From positions 1 to 64,000 of the forward strand of contig JAEXOY010000032.1 in the NCBI GenBank assembly GCA_023439045.1: 64,000 nucleotides of DNA, in the 5' to 3' direction. Made by a program: the position numbers and the translations under genes. The notes beneath the pieces were generated by a model that worked only from the letters and a program-made list of their open reading frames with translations, did not search any database and had not been told where the DNA came from. The DNA is from Bacillota bacterium (GTDB lineage: Bacteria; Bacillota; Clostridia; Acetivibrionales; DSM-1351). Numbering within the stretch: the stretch's first letter is position 1; each line of letters starts with the position of its first letter. Positions 16,526-25,440 of the stretch are shown here, piece by piece.

Positions 16526-17878
16526 ATGCAAAAAATTACATTTGATAGCTCTAAAGCTGCTGGCTTTTTGAGTGAAAGTGAGATTAATAATTTTGAGGGA
16601 TATGTAAAGGTTGCACATAATATGCTGCACGAAAAAACAGGTGCAGGAAGTGACTTCTTAGGCTGGGTTGACCATCCTATAAGTTTTGACAAAGATGAGT
16701 TTGCAAGGATTAAGAAGGCCGCAGAAAAGATAAAATCTGATTCAGATGTTCTGATAGTTATAGGTATAGGAGGCTCATATCTTGGGGCTAGAGCTGCTAT
16801 TGAAATGCTCTCACATTCCTTTTATAACATGCTTCCAAAGGAAAAACGAAATACTCCTGAAATTTACTTTGTAGGAAACAATATTAGCTCAACATATATA
16901 ACTGATTTACTTGAACTGATTGAAGGTAAAGAAATCTCAGTAAATGTTATATCCAAGTCAGGTACTACCACCGAGCCAGCCATTGCTTTTAGGATTTTCA
17001 AAGAATACATGGAAACAAAGTATGGTAAAGAAGAGGCTCAGAAGAGAATATATGCTACTACCGACAAGGCTCGTGGCGCTCTCAAGAAGCTCGCTGATGA
17101 AGAGGGCTATGAATCTTTTGTAATAGCTGATGATATAGGCGGAAGATTTTCTGTACTTACAGCTGTTGGATTGCTTCCAATTGCCGTTTGCGGGGCTGAC
17201 ATTGATAAGATAATGCAGGGTGCAGCAGATGCGTATGAAACATACAAGACAGCAGAATTTAAGGACAATGATTGCTATAGATATGCTGCTGCTAGAAATG
17301 CTTTGTACAATAAAAACAAGAGCATTGAAATTATGGTTAACTATGAACCTTCACTTCACTTCTTTACAGAATGGTGGAAGCAGTTATATGGGGAGAGCGA
17401 AGGAAAGGACCAGAAGGGCATTTTCCCTGCTGGAGTTGACTTTACTACTGACCTTCACTCAATGGGACAGTATATCCAGGACGGATTAAGAAATCTCTTT
17501 GAAACTGTTATACATGTTGGTGCACCAAAGAAATCTATTACTATCAAAGAAGATAAGGACAATGTCGACGGACTTAACTTCTTGGCAGGTAAGACCATGG
17601 ATTTTGTAAATAATAAAGCATTTGAAGGAACTTTACTTGCTCACACTGATGGAGGGGTGCCAAATCTCATTATTAGTGTTCCTGAGTTAAATGAATACTA
17701 CTTTGGACAAATGGTTTACTTCTTTGAAAAAGCATGTGGTATCAGCGGTTACTTGCTAGGAGTTAACCCATTTGATCAGCCGGGTGTTGAAGCATACAAG
17801 AAGAACATGTTTGCATTGTTGGGTAAGCCAGGTTATGAAGAGCAGAAGAAAGAGCTTGAAGCTAGGCTTGCTAAATAG
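16526..17878 (+). CDS. pgi: Glucose-6-phosphate isomerase
   Basis: A 450-residue glycolytic enzyme interconverting glucose 6-phosphate and fructose 6-phosphate, of the shorter Firmicute type. Visible motifs are IGIGGSYLGARAA (phosphate loop), ISKSGTTTEPA, the DIGGRFSVLTAVGLLP signature and a C-terminal GVEAYKKNMFALLGKPG with the catalytic Lys region. AAAGGACAGGG precedes the ATG at 16526; the upstream TTG at 16496 has no such site. It would feed glucose 6-phosphate from the phosphorylase route or from uptake into glycolysis. It stands as a single gene here. Confidence 0.97.
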   Translation: MQKITFDSSKAAGFLSESEINNFEGYVKVAHNMLHEKTGAGSDFLGWVDHPISFDKDEFARIKKAAEKIKSDSDVLIVIGIGGSYLGARAAIEMLSHSFYNMLPKEKRNTPEIYFVGNNISSTYITDLLELIEGKEISVNVISKSGTTTEPAIAFRIFKEYMETKYGKEEAQKRIYATTDKARGALKKLADEEGYESFVIADDIGGRFSVLTAVGLLPIAVCGADIDKIMQGAADAYETYKTAEFKDNDCYRYAAARNALYNKNKSIEIMVNYEPSLHFFTEWWKQLYGESEGKDQKGIFPAGVDFTTDLHSMGQYIQDGLRNLFETVIHVGAPKKSITIKEDKDNVDGLNFLAGKTMDFVNNKAFEGTLLAHTDGGVPNLIISVPELNEYYFGQMVYFFEKACGISGYLLGVNPFDQPGVEAYKKNMFALLGKPGYEEQKKELEARLAK

Positions 17879-17908
17879 TTTTGATTGGTATTTAGTATTT
17901 CAATAAAT

Positions 17909-18070
17909 TTGAGCTATATTTACAATAGAAATATAAGGAACTATAGAACTATAAGTAACAAACATTAGGAAGCTATCTACTATATTTTGAACTGCCCTTC
18001 AATAAGTTCGATTTTTATGTCTAACTCTCTGTGGGCGCAACAAGATATGGTTAGATAGCTCCTTTTTCTT
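17909..18070 (+). ncRNA. Possible small RNA or long-loop terminator behind pgi
   Basis: TTGAGC (17909-17914) and TATAAG (17932-17937) have 17-base spacing and could start a transcript near 17944. It would end at a hairpin whose arms GGAAGCTATCTA (17968-17979) and TAGATAGCTCC (18052-18062) enclose ~72 bases and precede TTTTTCTT. Inside, GTCTAAC can also pair with GTTAGA(T), which overlaps the 3' arm, so two folds compete. No downstream gene lies on this strand for 1 kb, so it is either a ~125-base RNA or only the pgi terminator. Confidence 0.35.
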
Positions 18071-18096
18071 AGTTAGTCTCTTGTTTGAGTTTTAAG

Positions 18097-18891
18097 CTAT
18101 GGCAGCTGTATCACAGCAATTTCAGGAACTGAAAACAATCGGAAGGGAAGAAGAACATTACCCAGCCCCTTGTTAATATACATGTTTATTCCGTTAACCT
18201 TGTGCTTACCACGTTTGATGCCTTGTCTGCATAGTTGTTCATTGCGAAGAAGCCTGAACTCAAGATCAAAGGGCATCCATATTTGACCACCATGGAAGTG
18301 GCCGCAAAGCAGGTAATCTATTTTTGAATTCTTTAGGGCTAGCACAATATCAGGATTATGGGATAATGCAACATTAATCTCATTATTAGATATATTTTGT
18401 ATTGCTTTTTTAATATCAGGCTTCCCATATTTAAGATCGTCAATTCCAATTAATCTATATAGTTTAATACCTTTAGTTAAAATCATATCCGTGTTATTTA
18501 ATAGTATCGCGCCAGTGGAACTTATACTTTTAAGATACTTATTAAATCCCTCAGGATTATTTTTATATGCCTTGTGGTCATGGTTGCCTAGGCTTAGGTA
18601 TACTGGGTATTGCTGTGTTAGTTTATTCAAAAACAATAAAAGCTTGTCCACATCTTTTTCTTTCTCAATATAGTCACCAGTAAGACAGATTATATCAGGC
18701 TGAATCTTAGAAAGAGCCTTTAATACTCTTTTCTCAGGAACAAAAAGTAAATTAATATGAACATCAGAAATATGTGCAATTTTTAAGCCTGCTGAATTGG
18801 AAGAAAAATGAACAAATTTTATGCACAAAAGTCTTGTTTCAAGCATCATATAACAAAAAAATGCGATTAATATCAAAAAATAGTATATCAT
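18097..18891 (-). CDS. Membrane-anchored metallophosphoesterase (YkuE-like)
   Basis: A 264-residue calcineurin-fold phosphoesterase. An N-terminal hydrophobic segment (residues 2-19) anchors it in the membrane. The metal-binding series is complete: DVH, GDY, GNHD, a lone His in ALSHNPD, and GHFHGGQ. The short family related to B. subtilis YkuE and LpxH-like enzymes acts on phospholipid or nucleotide phosphoesters, but the substrate here is not known. It is transcribed opposite to its neighbours and has its own promoter region after 18891. Confidence 0.85.
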   Translation of the reverse strand: MIYYFLILIAFFCYMMLETRLLCIKFVHFSSNSAGLKIAHISDVHINLLFVPEKRVLKALSKIQPDIICLTGDYIEKEKDVDKLLLFLNKLTQQYPVYLSLGNHDHKAYKNNPEGFNKYLKSISSTGAILLNNTDMILTKGIKLYRLIGIDDLKYGKPDIKKAIQNISNNEINVALSHNPDIVLALKNSKIDYLLCGHFHGGQIWMPFDLEFRLLRNEQLCRQGIKRGKHKVNGINMYINKGLGNVLLPFRLFSVPEIAVIQLP

Positions 18892-18981
18892 ATAGGTAAT
18901 ATCTCCTATAGTCTTATTTGTCTTTCTATGACAAAATTAAGTATATAGCAATATTGTACGTAATAAAAGTAAAATATTCTA

Positions 18982-19010
18982 TTGCTATATTCTGACAAAA
19001 TAAGTATAAT
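18982..19010 (+). promoter_or_regulatory. Promoter of the HD-GYP gene
   Basis: TTGCTA at 18982-18987 and a perfect TATAAT at 19005-19010 with 17-base spacing, 40 bases upstream of the HD-GYP start codon. Confidence 0.65.
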
Positions 19011-19049
19011 GGTTGACAATTATACTATTTGTAATTATGAGGAATTACA

Positions 19050-20114
19050 ATGATAAAGATAAATGTAACGGATTGCATACCTGGTATGATTTTGGCCAGG
19101 CCACTATATCACAAGGGATTTGTGGTTTTATTAGAAAAAGATACTATACTCACCTCCGATTATATTAATAGAATTCGAAATATGGGCATTTCAGAAATTT
19201 ATATAGAAGATGATTGTTCTAAAGATATTATTCCAAATGACTTAGTTAAGGATTCTACCAGAATAGAAGCAGTTACTTATGTTAAAAATGTAATGGAGCA
19301 ATATAGTGCAACTTATTCAGTATATACAAAGGAACTCCTAGAGGTTATAAATAGTATTATTGATGACATTTTTTCTAATGAACACATTATTCTAAATATT
19401 ATGGACATTAAGAATTGCGACGATTACACCTTTTCACACTGTGTAAATGTAGCGATTTTATCAATCGCAACCGGTTCAATGTTGGGGTTAAGCAGAAGCT
19501 CGCTTTTGGAACTGGGCATCGGGGCCATTTTACATGATATTGGGAAAATACTGATTCCTGAAGAAATTTTAAAAAAGAACTCCACATTAACGGATAGTGA
19601 ATATGAAATAATTAAGCAGCACTCCAAGCTAGGCTATGAAATTCTCTGCAAAATCCCTAATATTAGCCATGCTTCAGCAAGAGTTGCATTATCGCATCAT
19701 GAGAGAATGGATGGAAGAGGTTATCCCAATGGAGAATCTGAAGGTGATATTCATATTTATTCGAAAATTGTAGCTATAACTGATGTATTTGATGCTCTTA
19801 CATCTGATAGAATTTACAGAAAGAAAATCAGTAATGCTCAGGCTATTGAATACCTTACAGGTATTGCTAGGGCTACCTTCGATAATACTGTACTACTTTC
19901 TTTCCTTAGAATTGTTCCACCATATCCAGTTGGAACGGTTGTAACATTAAGTAATGGGGATAGAGGCATTGTTCAATATGTAAGGGAAGATTATCCTACT
20001 AGACCTGTTGTGAGAATTGTATACAATGCAGATGGTAGCAAGAAGAGCTACTATGCTGAATTAGATCTATTAAAGCACATTGATATTTCAATAGTTGAGT
20101 TTATTAATATGTAA
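19050..20114 (+). CDS. HD-GYP domain protein, likely cyclic-di-GMP phosphodiesterase
   Basis: A 354-residue cytoplasmic protein. The N-terminal ~60 residues are the small domain often preceding HD-GYP units. The catalytic region shows HCVNVAILS, HDIGK (the HD pair), HSKLG, and the diagnostic HHERMDGRGYP followed by VAITDVFDALTSDR. The last ~75 residues form a beta-rich tail with VVRIVYNADGSKKSYYAEL. HD-GYP enzymes hydrolyse c-di-GMP to GMP. A PilZ-domain c-di-GMP effector is encoded elsewhere in the window. It has its own promoter at 18982-19010. Confidence 0.92.
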   Translation: MIKINVTDCIPGMILARPLYHKGFVVLLEKDTILTSDYINRIRNMGISEIYIEDDCSKDIIPNDLVKDSTRIEAVTYVKNVMEQYSATYSVYTKELLEVINSIIDDIFSNEHIILNIMDIKNCDDYTFSHCVNVAILSIATGSMLGLSRSSLLELGIGAILHDIGKILIPEEILKKNSTLTDSEYEIIKQHSKLGYEILCKIPNISHASARVALSHHERMDGRGYPNGESEGDIHIYSKIVAITDVFDALTSDRIYRKKISNAQAIEYLTGIARATFDNTVLLSFLRIVPPYPVGTVVTLSNGDRGIVQYVREDYPTRPVVRIVYNADGSKKSYYAELDLLKHIDISIVEFINM

Positions 20115-20188
20115 TTTTGGTAAATAAATGAATATGTAAAAGTGTATTGACACAAAGGTTATTTGCCAGTATAATTAATCTTGCTTGA

Positions 20189-20271
20189 GCGGATGTGGCG
20201 GAATTGGCAGACGCACTGGATTTAGGTTCCAGCGGGCGACCGTGGGGGTTCAAGTCCCTTCATCCGCACCA
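20189..20271 (+). tRNA. tRNA-Leu (anticodon UAG)
   Basis: Acceptor arms GCGGATG and CATCCGC pair perfectly. The anticodon stem CTGGA/TCCAG encloses TTTAGGT, giving anticodon TAG. A long variable arm typical of Leu and the T-arm GGGTTCAAGTCCC follow. The CCA end is encoded. Confidence 0.97.
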
Positions 20272-20272
20272 A

Positions 20273-20308
20273 CAAAAAAGGTATCCAATACTTTGGATAC
20301 CTTTTTTG
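20273..20308 (+). terminator. Terminator of tRNA-Leu
   Basis: A perfect 16-bp stem of CAAAAAAGGTATCCAA with TTGGATACCTTTTTTG, ending in T-rich sequence. Confidence 0.9.
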
Positions 20309-20581
20309 TTTGGCTTCGAATCAGCCATCGCCGAATTGGTTTGTCCAAATAGCATAGCTTATTTTCGGCTCGGCTTCTTCGGAAGGGACCCTACGCTAAA
20401 AACGTGCATTCAGCACGTTTTATTAACGCTGCGGCTTGAAAATTTACAAAGCGTTCATTGACGAATTGCCGTACTTTTGGTACCATATGAAGCAATTACT
20501 GTTTTCGTATTGGGGTGCTTTTTTAGCAAAATGGAAACGGCTAAATATATTATTGGTAATAAAATGGGAAAAGGGATTTAA
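20309..20581. other. Non-coding gap before ytvI
   Basis: No gene is supported. It is richer in G+C than the neighbouring gaps. It contains a hairpin AAAACGTGC/GCACGTTTT at 20398-20421 followed by a T-rich stretch, which may be a second terminator. Open frames running through here start inside tRNA-Leu and are not real. Confidence 0.4.
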
Positions 20582-21655
20582 ATGAACTACGAAAAACGAA
20601 AACGATTTATTGTAAACTTAATATATGCTGGCATAATTGCTTTGCTGGTGTACGTTACTCTAAAATACGGATTTGTGCTGCTTGCTCCGTTCTTGCTGGC
20701 TTTTTTGATTGCCTATCTCCTAAAAACACCTGCGAAGTTTATTTCAAGAAAAACCAAGCTGCCTTATAGACCTGTGGTTTTGTTACTAGTACTCTTGTTC
20801 TACAGCACCATTGGCTTGCTTTTAGTGCTACTTGGAATAAAGATTGTAACATCTTCTATTAACATGGTATCGGGACTGCCAGCTGTTTACAAAACTGAAA
20901 TTGAACCAGCTCTCAGCGCTCTTTTTAGCGGTATAGAGCGGACTATTTATGATATGGACCCAGCACTTGTAGCTACTATTAACGATATGTTTTCGCAATT
21001 TGTAAAGTCAATGGGTGAGCTTGTAACAAACCTATCAATGAAAGCAGTTGGGGCGCTATCTGGTTACGCCTCCTCGCTTCCAGGGCTTTTTATCAAGCTT
21101 CTGCTTATGATTATTTCTACCTTCTTTATTGCGGGTGATTACGATAAGCTTGTGGGTTTTGCTTACAGGCAGATGCCCGATAAGGTCATAGCACTATTAG
21201 TAAAAATAAAAGAGTATGTTGTAGGGACACTATTTGTCTGTATCCGCTCCTATGCTCTGATCATGAGTATTACTTTTGTTGAGCTTTCCATTGGTTTATC
21301 CATCGTGGGTATTCCCAAGGCTATATTAATCGCACTAGCAATCTCTATCTTTGATATTCTTCCTGTGTTGGGTACTGGGGGCATTATGATTCCGTGGGCG
21401 GTTATTACCGCTTTACAGGGCAACTATCCTCTGGCAATTGGACTGACGATTATTTATATAATTATCACAATTATCAGAAATATATTGGAACCTAAAATTG
21501 TAGGGAGTCAGATTGGACTCCATCCTGTTGTCACCTTGGCTAGTATGTTTGTAGGGGTACAGCTTTTCGGGGTATTTGGTCTATTTGGTTTCCCGATAGT
21601 GCTTTCTCTGCTACGACACTTGAATGACACGGGTACCATTAAGCTGTTTAAATGA
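20582..21655 (+). CDS. ytvI: YtvI/AI-2E-type sporulation membrane protein
   Basis: A 357-residue polytopic membrane protein with about seven or eight hydrophobic segments (first at 10-55, last at about 315-345). It belongs to the AI-2 exporter superfamily; the segment FDILPVLGTGGIMIPWAVI and the C-terminal EPKIVGSQIGLHPVVTLASM are typical. Length and sequence match the YtvI branch linked to sporulation in Firmicutes. It has AAAAGGGA four bases before the ATG. It stands alone and is followed by a terminator at 21757. Confidence 0.85.
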   Translation: MNYEKRKRFIVNLIYAGIIALLVYVTLKYGFVLLAPFLLAFLIAYLLKTPAKFISRKTKLPYRPVVLLLVLLFYSTIGLLLVLLGIKIVTSSINMVSGLPAVYKTEIEPALSALFSGIERTIYDMDPALVATINDMFSQFVKSMGELVTNLSMKAVGALSGYASSLPGLFIKLLLMIISTFFIAGDYDKLVGFAYRQMPDKVIALLVKIKEYVVGTLFVCIRSYALIMSITFVELSIGLSIVGIPKAILIALAISIFDILPVLGTGGIMIPWAVITALQGNYPLAIGLTIIYIIITIIRNILEPKIVGSQIGLHPVVTLASMFVGVQLFGVFGLFGFPIVLSLLRHLNDTGTIKLFK

Positions 21656-21981
21656 GTTAATCATTAAAAATCTAGGATGGGAACAGATAAGAATTAGTAG
21701 ATGGAAGCTTAGTAGATTAAGAAGATTGTAGAGTAACAAGATTGAAGATTAAAAGGAGCGTTGATTACATTATGTAGTCAACGCTTTTTGTAATAGAACA
21801 GGTAAAATAATTATAGAATTTTATCAATAACTACATACTTATTTTAGGCAAAGCAGTAATATAGGTGGTCAGTATCAATATTATTACTAATAAGTAACAA
21901 CGTCTGCTTGTATACATAAAAAAATACAAGTATAATAATACTATTGTCTACAGATTTTATAAATTTTAGGGGGCCCCTCAA
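21656..21981. other. Gap between ytvI and a chemoreceptor gene
   Basis: Apart from the terminator at 21757-21789, it holds short A+T-rich repeats (AGATTAAGAAGATTG, AGATTGAAGATTAA) near 21710-21750 and the unassigned promoter of the next gene. The self-complementary GGGGCCCC at 21970-21977 overlaps that gene's ribosome binding site. Confidence 0.4.
21757..21789 (+). terminator. Terminator of ytvI
   Basis: AGCGTTGATTACA pairs with TGTAGTCAACGCT with one bulge, followed by TTTTTG. Confidence 0.85.
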
Positions 21982-23508
21982 ATGAATAATAATACGATTT
22001 TAATTAAGAATGAGGAAGAAGCTAATAGGTTAGCTTCTCGTTTTATGCTTGCAACCATATCATTTTTGGTTTTAGTATTTGTGCTTAACATTGCAAAAAT
22101 ATTTGTAGTACCATTTGATACTATGATTATTGCTTTAGTACCATCTGCTATTCTATTATTTATTCCCACTCTGCTTGTTAGTGTTTTAAAACTTTATAAA
22201 CCATGGGTTAAATATGCATCTGTTTTGTGCGCAATACTAATGGTGTTTTTTGTTAGTACATATCTGTCTTATCATGTAGTGTTGATGTATCTTTTTCCTC
22301 TAGCTATAGCAAGTCTTTTCTTTTCAAGAAAGCTAAGCTGGTTTACTACTATTATTAATATGATTTTAGTATCAGTCAGTCAGATTCTTTCTTTGTATTC
22401 AGGAGGAGTAGCCGATAAAAACTTGACTAATGTACCTGATACAATTATGTTTGGTATATTGCCTAGAATGATTATATTATTAGCAATCTCCATTTTGTTT
22501 ATATTGCTATCAAAAAGAACGTATTCTATGCTGGCAAACATGATGGGTGCAGAGGAACAGGCACAGATTTTAAAACATATGCAGGATGTAAGTAATAAGT
22601 CATTTGAGGTCTGCAATACACTTACGAAATCAGCTGAGCAGCTGACAGATATTACTCGTGCAACGACAATTGCAAATGAACAGATTACCGAGAATACATC
22701 TCATGTGGTTGCTGGGTCGCAGCAAACACTTGATAATATTGATCTAGCTGCAAACTCAATAATGGAAATATCTGAAAACTTAAATCATATTGCCTCTGAA
22801 AGCTTGAGTATGGAAAAAACATCTGAAAATACGCAGATAATAAAGCAACATAATATGCAAAACATGGAAAACGTTATAACTGAAATGAATGCTATTGTTG
22901 AGTCAGTAAAGGAAAGCAAGATAATAATCTCTCAGCTTGAAGAAAAGACTAATATTATTGGACAAATTGTAGAAGTAATCACTAATATTTCTTCGCAGAC
23001 TAATTTACTTGCCCTAAATGCATCAATTGAATCTGCAAGAGCAGGAGAACAGGGAAAAGGCTTTGCGGTAGTCGCATCTGAGATTAGAGGATTAGCAGAA
23101 CAGTCTCAAAAGGCTGCAAAAGAAATCAAAGAGCTGGTTACTGGTATTGTTGATAATACCTCTAAGGCTGTTGAGGTAATTGATAATAGCAATAATATGA
23201 TAGACCATGGAGTAGAAGCCATAAGAAGGACTGAGGAAAGCATTGAGGATCTCACAAAATCTAACTCCGAGATAAATAAAATGGTACATAGTGTTAACAG
23301 TGTTACACAGAAAATAGCTAAGAACAGTGATCAACTTGTAAATATTATTGAGAATATACGATCAATTAGCAGTAAAACTCAGAGTGATCTTCAGTCAATA
23401 GCATCCGCTAGTGAGGAACAGCTAGCTGCGATGGAAGAGGTTAGTGCTTCTGTTGAAACTATTGAGAAGACCGCCAACGAATTAATGCAAGTAATTAAAA
23501 CGGAATAA
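21982..23508 (+). CDS. Methyl-accepting chemotaxis protein with a polytopic membrane sensor
   Basis: A 508-residue chemoreceptor. Instead of the usual two segments and a periplasmic domain it has about six closely packed hydrophobic segments (residues 22-185), so the ligand or stimulus is probably sensed within or near the membrane. There is no clear HAMP domain. The cytoplasmic signalling hairpin is normal, with QTNLLALNASIESARAGEQG at its tip (about 335-355) and flanking methylation helices. The ribosome binding site AGGGGG lies eight bases before the ATG and forms part of an 8-bp palindrome. Confidence 0.92.
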   Translation: MNNNTILIKNEEEANRLASRFMLATISFLVLVFVLNIAKIFVVPFDTMIIALVPSAILLFIPTLLVSVLKLYKPWVKYASVLCAILMVFFVSTYLSYHVVLMYLFPLAIASLFFSRKLSWFTTIINMILVSVSQILSLYSGGVADKNLTNVPDTIMFGILPRMIILLAISILFILLSKRTYSMLANMMGAEEQAQILKHMQDVSNKSFEVCNTLTKSAEQLTDITRATTIANEQITENTSHVVAGSQQTLDNIDLAANSIMEISENLNHIASESLSMEKTSENTQIIKQHNMQNMENVITEMNAIVESVKESKIIISQLEEKTNIIGQIVEVITNISSQTNLLALNASIESARAGEQGKGFAVVASEIRGLAEQSQKAAKEIKELVTGIVDNTSKAVEVIDNSNNMIDHGVEAIRRTEESIEDLTKSNSEINKMVHSVNSVTQKIAKNSDQLVNIIENIRSISSKTQSDLQSIASASEEQLAAMEEVSASVETIEKTANELMQVIKTE

Positions 23509-23560
23509 AAAGCTTTTTATTATTCAGCAAAGTTTTGTAAAAACATAATACTATAAAACT

Positions 23561-23603
23561 CTAAGGGTTATTTAGTTAAGGCTAGATAGCCCTTAGTGTT
23601 TTA
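23561..23603. terminator. Bidirectional terminator between convergent genes
   Basis: CTAAGGG (23561-23567) pairs with CCCTTAG (23590-23596) across a 22-base loop. T-rich sequence follows on the plus side and also when read on the minus strand. Confidence 0.6.
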
Positions 23604-23688
23604 TAAATATAAACTATCAATTTGACTCTTGAAACATAGTAATATCAAGCGTTACACCTTAGTGCTTTATAAATATAAAATGTCAATT
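23593..23688. repeat. Direct repeat of the 3' end of the HD gene
   Basis: About 33 bases beginning CTTAGTGTTTTATAAATATA at 23593 recur at 23656 with a few changes (CTTAGTGCTTTATAAATATA). The second copy is the end of the HD-domain gene and its stop codon, so the gene's 3' terminus is duplicated just beyond it. Confidence 0.7.
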
Positions 23689-24149
23689 GTTCTGATACCT
23701 GTTCTAGTTTTGAAGTATTTATTGCGAATAGATATGATAGACGTTTTGTCCATATCATCTTCATATATATTTACTAAAAAGTCTGCTTCAACAAGTATTT
23801 GAAAGTCAAGGCCGTTTATTTTATTGTAGCTATGATGATTACCTATTAAATAGCAAACTCTATTCATTATTTCTGCATCTATATTCCTGTTTTTCATTAT
23901 TTGAGAAGCAATTTCGGGTCCTTCGATTTCTTGATATTTACCAGCAGAAGAATTATATTTTTTCTCCGATACCTTAATACCTATATCGTGAAGAATACTT
24001 GATAGCTCAATTATGTATTTTTCGTTATCAGACAGTTGCTCGCAGCTGCTTATAGCAACGGCATAACCATAAACCTTTAATGCATGGTTTATCCTTCTTG
24101 CATCACTTTGAAAGTACTCAATCATATCTAACATTATTTGTGAGATCAT
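23667..24149 (-). CDS. HD-domain phosphohydrolase, small
   Basis: A 160-residue protein made almost entirely of one HD domain: HALKVYGYAVAI, LHDIGIK (the HD doublet), then HHSYNK and a final Asp in EADFLVNI. These are the metal ligands of the HD superfamily, which hydrolyses phosphate esters or nucleotides. Clostridial proteins of this length have no defined substrate. It is convergent with the chemoreceptor gene. An alternative start at an ATG six codons in (MLDMIEY) cannot be excluded. Confidence 0.82.
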   Translation of the reverse strand: MISQIMLDMIEYFQSDARRINHALKVYGYAVAISSCEQLSDNEKYIIELSSILHDIGIKVSEKKYNSSAGKYQEIEGPEIASQIMKNRNIDAEIMNRVCYLIGNHHSYNKINGLDFQILVEADFLVNIYEDDMDKTSIISIRNKYFKTRTGIRTIDILYL

Positions 24150-24257
24150 AATATTTTACTCCATTTCATTTATTTATATCCATATTATAACAGTAAAAGT
24201 TGAGAATTTTATTAAAATGGATGTTTAAAATATCAATTTTATGCTATATAATATATA

Positions 24258-24283
24258 TGCAAATGCGAATCGTTTGCATTTGA
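24258..24283 (+). promoter_or_regulatory. Zur/Fur-type operator of the zinc-uptake operon
   Basis: Inverted arms CAAATGC (24260-24266) and GCATTTG (24276-24282) are centred on 24271 and lie directly behind a TATAAT-like hexamer at 24246-24251. A binding site here would block RNA polymerase. The operon encodes a metal importer and a Fur-family protein, which is the expected repressor. Confidence 0.7.
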
Positions 24284-24325
24284 GGGGGATAACCCAGTGT
24301 TACTCATATTAGCTACATACTTTTA

Positions 24326-24427
24326 AAAGTACCTTATTAAAATAAAAGTAACCTTATTAAAAATAAACTAACTTATTAAAAATAAACCTAACTTACTTAG
24401 AATAAAAGTACCTTGTACTTAATTAAA
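24326..24427. repeat. Degenerate 20-21 bp tandem repeats in the zinc operon leader
   Basis: About five diverged copies of a unit like AAAAGTAACCTTATTAAAAAT fill the leader between the operator and the first gene. They leave only about 28 bases for the ribosome binding site. Confidence 0.75.
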
Positions 24428-24455
24428 ATACTATATAAAGAAAGGAATCAATAGA

Positions 24456-25355
24456 ATGAAAAAAGGTTTGGCAGTAGCTATAACACTAATATTTACTACA
24501 CTGCTATGCTCATGTAGCACCCCACAGGAGGGGAAAAATCAAAATCCTACAGAAAGTAAAGTCATTAATATTGTAACCTCTTTTTATCCTATTTATGTAG
24601 ATGCGATAAATATTGCTAAAGATATTGATGGTGTAAAAGTGACAAACTTGACAAAGTACGAAACTGGCTGCTTGCACGATTATACACTTACCCCTTCAGA
24701 TATGAAAACCCTTGAGACCGCGGATATATTTGTGGTAAATGGCGCTGGAATGGAAGCCTTTATGGATAAGGTAATAAAACAGCAACCGAACCTTAGTATT
24801 ATTGAAGCATCACAAGACATACCCCTACTAAAGCATGAGGACGAGGAAAATGCCCATGTTTGGATGAGCGTCACAAACTCAATCAAGCAGGTGGAAAATA
24901 TAACATCTCAGTTGATAAGGCTGGATAGTGTAAACAAAGACAAATATCAGAAGAATGCAGATGAATATGTGGCAAAGCTAGAAAGTCTAAAGAGCAAGAT
25001 GGGTACTGAGCTTAAGGATATTAAAAACAGAGACATTGTTACCTTTCATGAAGCTTTTTCGTATTTTGCACAAGAGTTTAATTTTAATATAGCAGCAACT
25101 ATTGAAAGGGAACCTGGTTCTGAGCCCAGTCCAAAGGAACTGGAGGAAACCATAGATATAGTTAAACAATCCAATATCAAGGCACTGTTTGCTGAGCCTC
25201 AATATTCTCCAAAAGCAGCAGAAACAATTGCCAATGAGACAGGTGCCAAGGTTTACACACTTGACCCTATAGTGACAGGTGATGGCTCAGCAGATTCGTA
25301 TATTAAAATTATGGAGCAAAATATAAAGTCACTTAAAGAGGCATTAAATTATTAA
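24456..25355 (+). CDS. Zinc (metal) ABC transporter substrate-binding lipoprotein
   Basis: A 299-residue ZnuA/AdcA-type protein of the cluster A-I metal-binding family. The signal peptide ends in the lipobox LLCSC, so Cys 20 or so would carry the lipid anchor. Metal ligands are suggested by His in CLHDYTLTPSD, HVWMSV, FHEAFSYF and the late Asp in LDPIVTGDG. The His-rich loop of many ZnuA proteins is absent or very short (KHEDEENAH). It captures Zn(II) or Mn(II) outside the cell; zinc is favoured by the Zur-type operator and downstream genes. Confidence 0.9.
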   Translation: MKKGLAVAITLIFTTLLCSCSTPQEGKNQNPTESKVINIVTSFYPIYVDAINIAKDIDGVKVTNLTKYETGCLHDYTLTPSDMKTLETADIFVVNGAGMEAFMDKVIKQQPNLSIIEASQDIPLLKHEDEENAHVWMSVTNSIKQVENITSQLIRLDSVNKDKYQKNADEYVAKLESLKSKMGTELKDIKNRDIVTFHEAFSYFAQEFNFNIAATIEREPGSEPSPKELEETIDIVKQSNIKALFAEPQYSPKAAETIANETGAKVYTLDPIVTGDGSADSYIKIMEQNIKSLKEALNY

Positions 25356-25440
25356 AAATATTAAGCTATTATTAATAAAAATGGTATTACACAAATTTCA
25401 ATATGTTAAAGCGTTATATTTTTGAAAAAGGAGAAATCCA

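Noticed and set aside
20195..20461. An 88-codon gene over tRNA-Leu
   Set aside because: It starts within the tRNA and runs through its terminator.
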